This document shows, in pieces, positions 55,730 to 64,000 of a stretch of 64,000 bases of DNA; the first letter of the stretch is position 1; every line of letters starts with the position of its first letter. The DNA comes from Arachis hypogaea (taxonomy: Eukaryota > Streptophyta > Magnoliopsida > Fabales > Fabaceae). Under the pieces are notes generated by a model. That model had not been told where the DNA came from and made no database searches. It saw only the letters and a list, made by a program, of their open reading frames with translations. Made by a program: the position numbers and the translations under genes. The stretch is from contig NC_092053.1 of the NCBI RefSeq assembly GCF_003086295.3, positions 111,493,506-111,557,505 of the forward strand, in the 5' to 3' direction.

Positions 55730-58696
55730 ATGTCTTCCGAGGCCGGAATGCCTAAGCATGAAACACAAGGGTTTTCCAGCAGCATTCCTCCCAAGCTGGA
55801 TGTCTACATTTGGGACATGGATGAGACCCTTATACTGCTCAACTCCTTGCTGAAATCATCATATGCCGAGGGTTTCAACGGTCTCAAGGATGTGCAGAAG
55901 GGCGTGGAAATTGGGAAGATGTGGGAAAATCTCATTCTACAATTGTGTGATGACTATTTCTTCTATGAACAAGTAAAGTTTGGCTTTTACGTCTAAATCT
56001 CCATGGTGGCTTGTTTTAATTTTTGAATGTTGGTAAATTTGATATTGGGGTTCCTGTGTTGCAGATAGAAAATTTAAATTACCATACTCCATTTCTTGAT
56101 GCTCTGGCCCAGTATGATGATGGGAGGGACCTATCTAATTATGATTTTAACCATGATGAGTTAAGTCCTCCGGATGATGATGCCAACAAAAGAAAACTTG
56201 CCTATAGACATCGAGTCATAGCACAAAATTACTTACAGGTAAAACCTCTGAAGCATTATTTCTGGGTATTACTAATTACAAACTTCATGATGTTAAATTT
56301 TACTTGTCATTGCATTATTGTGTATTTAGGGAAGATTTCTGAAACTGGTATATATTTTGTAGTGTATTTAGTATTTATCTATTTACATTACTTAGTTCTT
56401 TCATGATGGAATGGTTTGACATCAAGGCCATGACAATTTTTTTCTAATATTATATAGCCCTCGCTTTAAAATAGGAGTAATTTACGTATATAAAATGTTT
56501 GCCATCATATATTTCACAAATGTCCTAATTAGAATTTGCACACACAAATGTCTTCTTTTAATTCTATATAATTTGTTGCACCCTAACACGAATACAAAAT
56601 TTACATGTAGTTCGTTTTAGCCTGCAACAAATTAATAGGACACTTAGTATGTAGGTAATTTGTGTTAGGCCGCAGCGCATTAATAGGGGAGAGAGGGGAA
56701 TCAGAGTTCTACCCTGCAATGATTTAGCAGAGTATTGGATGATTAATATGCCTCACCCTCCAACGATTTACCATTTCTGTAACTCATTCTCCATTTTTCA
56801 AAAGTAACTAAAAATTTGATGACAATAATCTTAAAAAATAACAATTTTTTTTATAAACAATTTTGTTTTGACAATGTACAGATTAATTAAATGTAAATAA
56901 AAAAATAAAAATTCATTACACTATAAAAAAGTTAATGAGTACAATAAAATAGTTTTTTTTATAGTACTCATTAATAGTTTTTATTATACTCATTAATATT
57001 TTTATAGTATGATAAATATTTTTATTTTAAATTTAAGTAATGAGAAAAAAAGTTTAGTTACTTTTTAAGATTATTGTTATCAAATTTTTAGTTATTTTTG
57101 AAAAAATGGAGAATGAGTTGCAGAAATGGTAGATGGTTAAAAACATTTTTCAACCTTATGAGATGAGCCCGCAAGTACATCAGGTTAAAATAGACGATAC
57201 ATAACATAGTTTCCGGAGCATTATTAAAGTGATGAATATGCTGGAAGTTTGTACTAAACTAACTTTTTAACCTTAGTTGTCAGTATTGCTTATTTATCTA
57301 ATGGTTTTGGACTTTATACAATATTATGTGATATATCGTGTATCCATTACTTCCCAATATTCCTTTTAGAATCTGATGTATCAGTATGTCTTGCTGAGGT
57401 AAATAGATATTGAGTCATTGATTTTCAGAAGAATGTGTAAGAACATGGTACCTTGAACGGTTATAGGTTATAACAGTGGCAGAAATAGGATAGAGCAGTA
57501 GTAGAGATGTAGAATATAGCAGAAAGTGAGATAGGAATGCAGGTGTTGTATGATATCAGAATGATATCATTCTCTGCCTCTACTGGTGTTGCTGTTGAAT
57601 TCACTCCTCTTTTTTCTTATAGTAACTATCCTCTCTCTCCTCTAACAAAATCATTTTCTCAATGCTCACATCCTCTAACAAGAGCTCGTCCCACTTCATT
57701 TCTCTCTTCTTTTTCCCATTGATACTTCAACAAACTTGACCGAATTCTTCTCTCTTATGAGCCTTGCTTTTTAGTGCGAAATGGTAACTTTCTTTTTAAT
57801 GATTGAAACATGATTCACTAGATGAACTGAGAAAAGAACTAGAGCTCGATAGTTAGGGTGTAAGTAACCAAATAAGTTGTAGTTTTACTTGGCATTTGCT
57901 TCCCATCATTAAGGTGATCTAAGGATACATTTAAATAACCTTGCCACTTGTTTTAGGGTTTGCATAATATTTTAGATCACGAGGCGCAGAAATTTTGGGA
58001 TGAATTGTATGATAAAACTGATGAATATACTGACAGATGGCTGTCTTCAGGTATGTTTTCCAATTATATGAATTCTATTGCTTGATCTGTTTCATTTATA
58101 TCTTTCATGTTTAATGTTTTACTTTTTTGTAGCACGGACCTTTTTGAAGGAGTGTTCAGGCCAAAACAAAGATTTGGTTTCTTCCATTGCTTTTTCTAGT
58201 GTAGTACCTAACACAACCAATGCAAACCATCAGCATGTAAATGTTTTGGTGACGTCAGGAGGGTTAATACCCTCTCTTGTCAAATGCTTGCTCTTTCGTC
58301 TCGACGGTTTAATACCACATGGAAATGGTAAGTTGTTGTCTTCTCTTAATAAACTTATGACGAATATCAATATCTTTTTATAGTTCGTTAGTGTAGCTTG
58401 CCATTGTTAATAAATTTCATGATTATTTTGTTTCAGTTTATAGCTCTTGTGTAGTGGGAAAAACTCAATGTTTCCGATGGATCAAGGAGCGTTTCAACCA
58501 TCCGAATGTCCGCTTTTGTGTAATTGGAGATGGATGGGAAGAATGTCAAGCTGCGGAAATCATGAGATGGCCATTTATTAGGATTGACCTGCGGCCAGAC
58601 AAACTTCATAGGTTCCCTGGTCTCTCATTGACAACAGTTGGCCACTATTTTGCAGTGGTATACGGAAGCCCAGATGATGAGAATGATGCTACCTAG
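55730..58696 (+). CDS. EYA: Eyes absent homolog, HAD-family tyrosine phosphatase
   Basis: Five coding exons join in frame: 55730-55972, 56065-56238, 57957-58050, 58133-58327, 58437-58696, giving 321 residues, near the length I recall for plant EYA proteins. Motif I is VYIWDMDETLILLNSLL (nucleophile Asp29, acid/base Asp31). Motif II is VLVTSGGLIPSL, the motif III lysine lies in GKTQCFRWIKERF, and motif IV is CVIGDGWEECQAA. The stretch LYDKTDEYTDRWLSS is also typical of the EYA domain. Plant EYA proteins consist of the phosphatase domain only, without the animal N-terminal transactivation region, and dephosphorylate phosphotyrosine using aspartate chemistry. The frame is open upstream of the chosen ATG to the exon edge, so a few extra residues are possible. 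All introns are GT-AG; intron 2 (56239-57956) holds repeat insertions. The copy looks intact. Confidence 0.95.
56757..57145. mobile_element. fold-back MITE-like element in EYA intron 2
   Basis: Arms of roughly 100 bp: ATTTACCATTTCTGTAACTC... TTCTCCATTTTTC at about 56766-56860 pairs with GAAAAAATGGAGAATGAGTT... AGAAATGGTAGAT at about 57045-57135. The AT-rich centre contains smaller ACTCATTAA inverted units. Confidence 0.7.
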
Positions 58697-59873
58697 CCTT
58701 CTCTGGAATTTCTCTACAAAAGATTTCCACAAAATAGTTGAAATCGTGTTGCTAAATGTATGAATTGTTGCCTTAATATTGCTGTCACAACTTTGGTGGT
58801 AATTGGTCTTTAGAAGAGATTAGATTTAACTATTTCCTCTTGCAATGCAATAGCTTAAGATGTATAGATGTTTAAGTTGATGGAATGTAGATGATCCACC
58901 ACTTATCATGTATGTAACATGCTTCAAATTTATAATTAGCAGTAGTTGATTAATTGGTTTTAGGTCTTGGATGTTTCGACGGAGAAACAAGTTGCTTATT
59001 ATAAAAAGTACAGGTGTCAAACGGGGGGAGGCGGGCAAGTTCGAGCTGACTCGCCACTAGCAACCAGTCAAAATTAGAAAAGAAGTTCACTCGTATTTTA
59101 AACGGCTCAAGAAAATGCTAATATAACTTGGCTAATATAACTTGATTTGTTGGAGTTTACGAGTTAGACGAGTCGATTTGTTTGAATTTTTTTTTTTTTT
59201 TAATTTTGGATGTTTAGACAAAGAAAACAAGTGGCTTATAAAAGGTAAAGATAAAATGTATGAAACAAGAAATTAATTGGGTAGCCGGTGTGTATTTGTT
59301 AAATTACAATTAGTGGAAAAAGTTACGAAATAAATAATAAAAGGCTAAAGAATTATTTTAATTCTTAACATTTCAACCAAGTTTTAACTTCGGTTAAGTT
59401 TCAATTTAACATAATTTAATATAATTGCGTAATATAAAATCCAACACAAATCCATACTATATTCATTAGGAAAAATAACAATTTAAAAGAAAATATGTGA
59501 GAGTGAAAGTGTGGGTGTGGCTGTTGCAAGAAAGACCAAAGAAGAGGGATTAATTTAGGATTAAGAGATGTATATATATAAAGAAAGACTAGATAATTTT
59601 TATATTTATGAGAATTTAGCAAGTCCTTGTAGGGTGGATACCTGTGTCCCTGATCTCGTCTCTTTATATTTGCGGAGATGGGTCTCTGACCCTGTTTTTA
59701 TTTACGTGGGTTTGCATTTAGCCTCTCGTCCCAAGTCTTTTTTGCGAATACCCTTTTTAGGGGGTTTTTTTTGTCCTCCAGAAGTGTAAGGATAATTTTA
59801 AAAAGTATTTACAATGAATATAAAAGAAAAGTAGTGAAAACAAAGATAGAAAGAGTAAATATACATAATGTTT
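58697..59873. other. EYA 3' region and AT-rich spacer with repeat relic
   Basis: The EYA 3' untranslated region probably extends to about 58960. At 59010-59110 a GGTGTCAAACGGGGGGAGGCGGG-type dispersed repeat end occurs, and at 59630-59770 a short GC-richer phrase of repeat style. No gene. Confidence 0.45.
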
Positions 59874-61759
<1,886 letters not shown>

Positions 61760-61829
61760 AATGTTTAAGATGAAAACATAAGAAATTCAGGAAAAAAGAT
61801 AAAATAAGAAAAAAATAAAAAAATTCACA

Positions 61830-61930
61830 TGTTTAAATACAAAATATATATTAAAAATAAATTAATCAACATATATATTTATACATCAATATACTAGTTT
61901 TGATGGCTAATTTTTACATTCTTGATAATC
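61830..61930. repeat. MITE-like AT-rich repeat copy (partial)
   Basis: AATATATATTAAAAATAAATT through TACTAGTTTTGATGGCTAATT, related to the copies at 4560-4740 and 14085-14265. Confidence 0.4.
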
Positions 61931-61980
61931 AACATGTCCTGTTTCAAAGGAAAAAAAGAGTAACAAAAAATGCACATTAT

Positions 61981-62155
61981 CTAGGGATGGCAAACGGGTT
62001 TAAATTTGTTGGGTCAGTCTGCGTAACCTGCCAAAAAAGGCGAGTCGGGTTAAAAAATTGAGACCACCACATATAAAAAATTCGCCTAACCCGCACCGCT
62101 TAAACCGTAGATTTTGGTGGGGCGGGGCGACTTCCCCTCCGGGGTCAGAGTTTTT
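61981..62155. repeat. GGGATGGCAAACGGG-type dispersed repeat end
   Basis: Begins CTAGGGATGGCAAACGGGTTT, with GGCGAGTCGGGTT and GGGGCGGGGCGACTTCCCC inside. Of the same style as the ends at 41905/53230 and 59010. Confidence 0.5.
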
Positions 62156-62314
62156 TTGAAGATATTATAATTTAGTGTTTTGGATTATATTTTACGTTTA
62201 ATTAAATTATGTTCTAAACTTGTAGATGTTTAATTATATATTTTGGACAATATTTATTTTACTTTGGACGATGTTAGTTTTATTTTGTTTCAAAAAATTT
62301 GGTTTATGATTACT

Positions 62315-62352
62315 AGCGGCTCAACAGGCACTAACGTGCCTGTTCAGCCGCT
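62315..62352. other. 17-bp stem, 4-nt loop hairpin
   Basis: AGCGGCTCAACAGGCAC, loop TAAC, GTGCCTGTTCAGCCGCT: 16 of 17 pairs match. GC-rich in an AT-rich region. It could be a terminator-like or transposon-end hairpin. Confidence 0.85.
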
Positions 62353-64000
62353 TTTCTATTGTTTTTAAGAAATTAATTTTTTTTTGTTAATATATTATTT
62401 ACTTTTCAAATTTATTAGATAAGTATTTTTTTTATTTTAATATTGACGTGATCTTATTTATATCATATTTTGTTGAAATTAAAATTACTATAAAACACTT
62501 TAAAATGTTAAATTATAAAATAACACAATAAAGAGGTAATATAAAATGATCATTGTTTAAAGTTCTAGGTAATATATAAGGTGAAATATTCGATAGAGTA
62601 AATTTTTATTCTCAACTATGTTAAAATATACAAAAAGTATTTTCAGAATGATAATGCTTCTATTATATTTCTTTAAAAGTTTTAAATGTTGTCTATTAAT
62701 TTATAATATTTTTAATTTAATTTTTTAAATTTATTATGACAAAATAATGATATGACGAGGATTTTGTCCGTTAAAATTGCGAAAATATTTTTAAAAATTA
62801 GTTTATTCATTGTACTTTATTTTGTTTTTTTTTTGTTTTTGGGTGTTTATGTTATATTCCATACGTTATTAAATTTTAATTTAATAAGTTTTTTTTATCA
62901 TCAAGAGTTTATTATCTAGTTACTGTAATTTAATTAAGATTTATTTTTTATCACTAAATGATGTTATGTGTATTACGGTTATTGCTATTAAATAATATTT
63001 GTAGTAGCATTTTTTTAGTTTGTACTTAAATTAGTTATTCAATAAAAATTTGTCCGATAACTTATAAAAATATATACAATATTATCTATGTTTTTAATTT
63101 GAGAATTTTTAATTTAGTTACCTATTGACTTGTAATATTTAATATAGTATTTAGATATTTTTTAAGAAATTAGAACACATTTTGCTATGATCAAATTTTA
63201 CTATCTATTAAATTTTTAATTGGATAAATATTCTATAATAAAAAGGATCCATATAATTTGTACAATACATTAATAAATACATGAGATAAAATAAGACATA
63301 TTTTTGTACTATTTTTCAATAGTTGTTGTTTTGTGTTTAAGGTAGATCTTTTCTAATTTTACTATTTAATTTTAAAAGATATATGTTGTTACCAAAATTT
63401 TATTTAAAAGTTATTGTTATTATTAGTCTTATGAATGTATTGCCTATTTAAAATTTATACTATTTGTTAATTATTTGTTTTATTTTTTTATTATAGAATT
63501 CAAAATTTTGTTTGACAATAGGCATTTTATATAGTAGTGTACAATATCAAACTTCTTAACTTATTCAATACAAAAAATATTTTAAATGAATATTATGCGA
63601 TGAAGATAAAATATTAAAAATATAAGTAGAGTAAGTGAGTACTAACTATTCATATTTGCATGGCTTTTAGCATTGTTTGTAACTGATTCATTATAAAAGA
63701 TTGATGGAGGCATTGAATTAGTAGCAGTGGTGTCTCGACCTACACTTATAACAAACTTAATATGTTGTAAATTATCTTAAAAGAATTAAAAATTAGTTCT
63801 TAATTTTGTTAATCTTCTATATTAAAATTTAATGTATAGGCAAAATGACTTAAAATAACGTGATTACATGTTTTAAATATATAGGGTACTAATCAGTTAG
63901 GATATCACCGCATCTTTTACTTGAACAGCTTTATTATAATGTGATTCCAAACCTATATTTTTAAAGAACAATACAAATAATAAGCATAATTTGAATTCAT
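62353..64000. other. AT-rich sequence without recognised genes
   Basis: Both strands are stop-rich. No conserved motif, LTR or long repeat was recognised. Confidence 0.5.

Noticed and set aside
62315..62352. Helitron 3' terminus
   Set aside because: No CTRR end at the usual distance on either strand and no TC-type 5' end recognised.

Overview
This is plant nuclear DNA, AT-rich and dominated by retrotransposons, with two recognisable intact genes that carry canonical GT-AG introns. The gene content (a chloroplast ribosome-associated RRM protein and a plant Eyes-absent phosphatase) and the style of the Athila-like repeats suggest a legume, most likely Arachis (peanut). The genus is an inference from repeat style; no database was searched.

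Layout. 0.4-1 kb: a small two-exon hypothetical gene (minus). 1-4.4 kb: broken gene pieces (squalene epoxidase first exon, plus; one LEUNIG-type WD40 exon, minus) among copies of a dispersed GGATGTTTATTTTA-type repeat. 5.9-10.8 kb: a decayed L1-type LINE (minus). 11-15.6 kb: AT-rich spacer with a direct-repeat pair around a cysteine-rich ORF, MITE-like repeats, and a possible orphan first exon. 15.6-31.2 kb: a complete Ty3/Gypsy Tat-lineage element (minus, 444-bp LTRs, TSD AATAG) that carries an antisense spliced coiled-coil gene. It is interrupted at 20.29-27.05 kb by a non-autonomous Athila-like element (plus, 1437-bp LTRs, TSD CCAAT). 31.2-36.9 kb: degenerate telomere-like repeats, a fold-back element beside an (AAT)33 microsatellite, and a 133-bp tandem duplication. 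37-39.4 kb: PSRP2 (minus, four exons). 39.4-41.9 kb: GC-rich repeat-like sequence. 42.2-52.9 kb: a full-length but dead Athila-like element (minus, TSD ATACT) inside a small inverted-repeat DNA element. 53.6-58.7 kb: EYA (plus, five coding exons). 59.9-61.8 kb: a DNA element with inverted repeats of about 290 bp. 62-64 kb: AT-rich sequence with one strong hairpin.

How the parts relate. The two Athila-like elements form an autonomous-type and non-autonomous pair. They share LTR family, a tRNA-Asp-type primer site, a gag C-terminal region and the 3' untranslated region. Comparing them shows three conserved non-protein structures. The first is a hairpin with compensatory base-pair changes. The second is a 37-nt module present twice in each element, one copy abutting the 3' LTR. 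The third is a set of dense ACGCG-NN-CGCGT dyads in both LTRs and in the 3' internal region. These are the most interesting observations in the window. The host genes look ordinary and intact.
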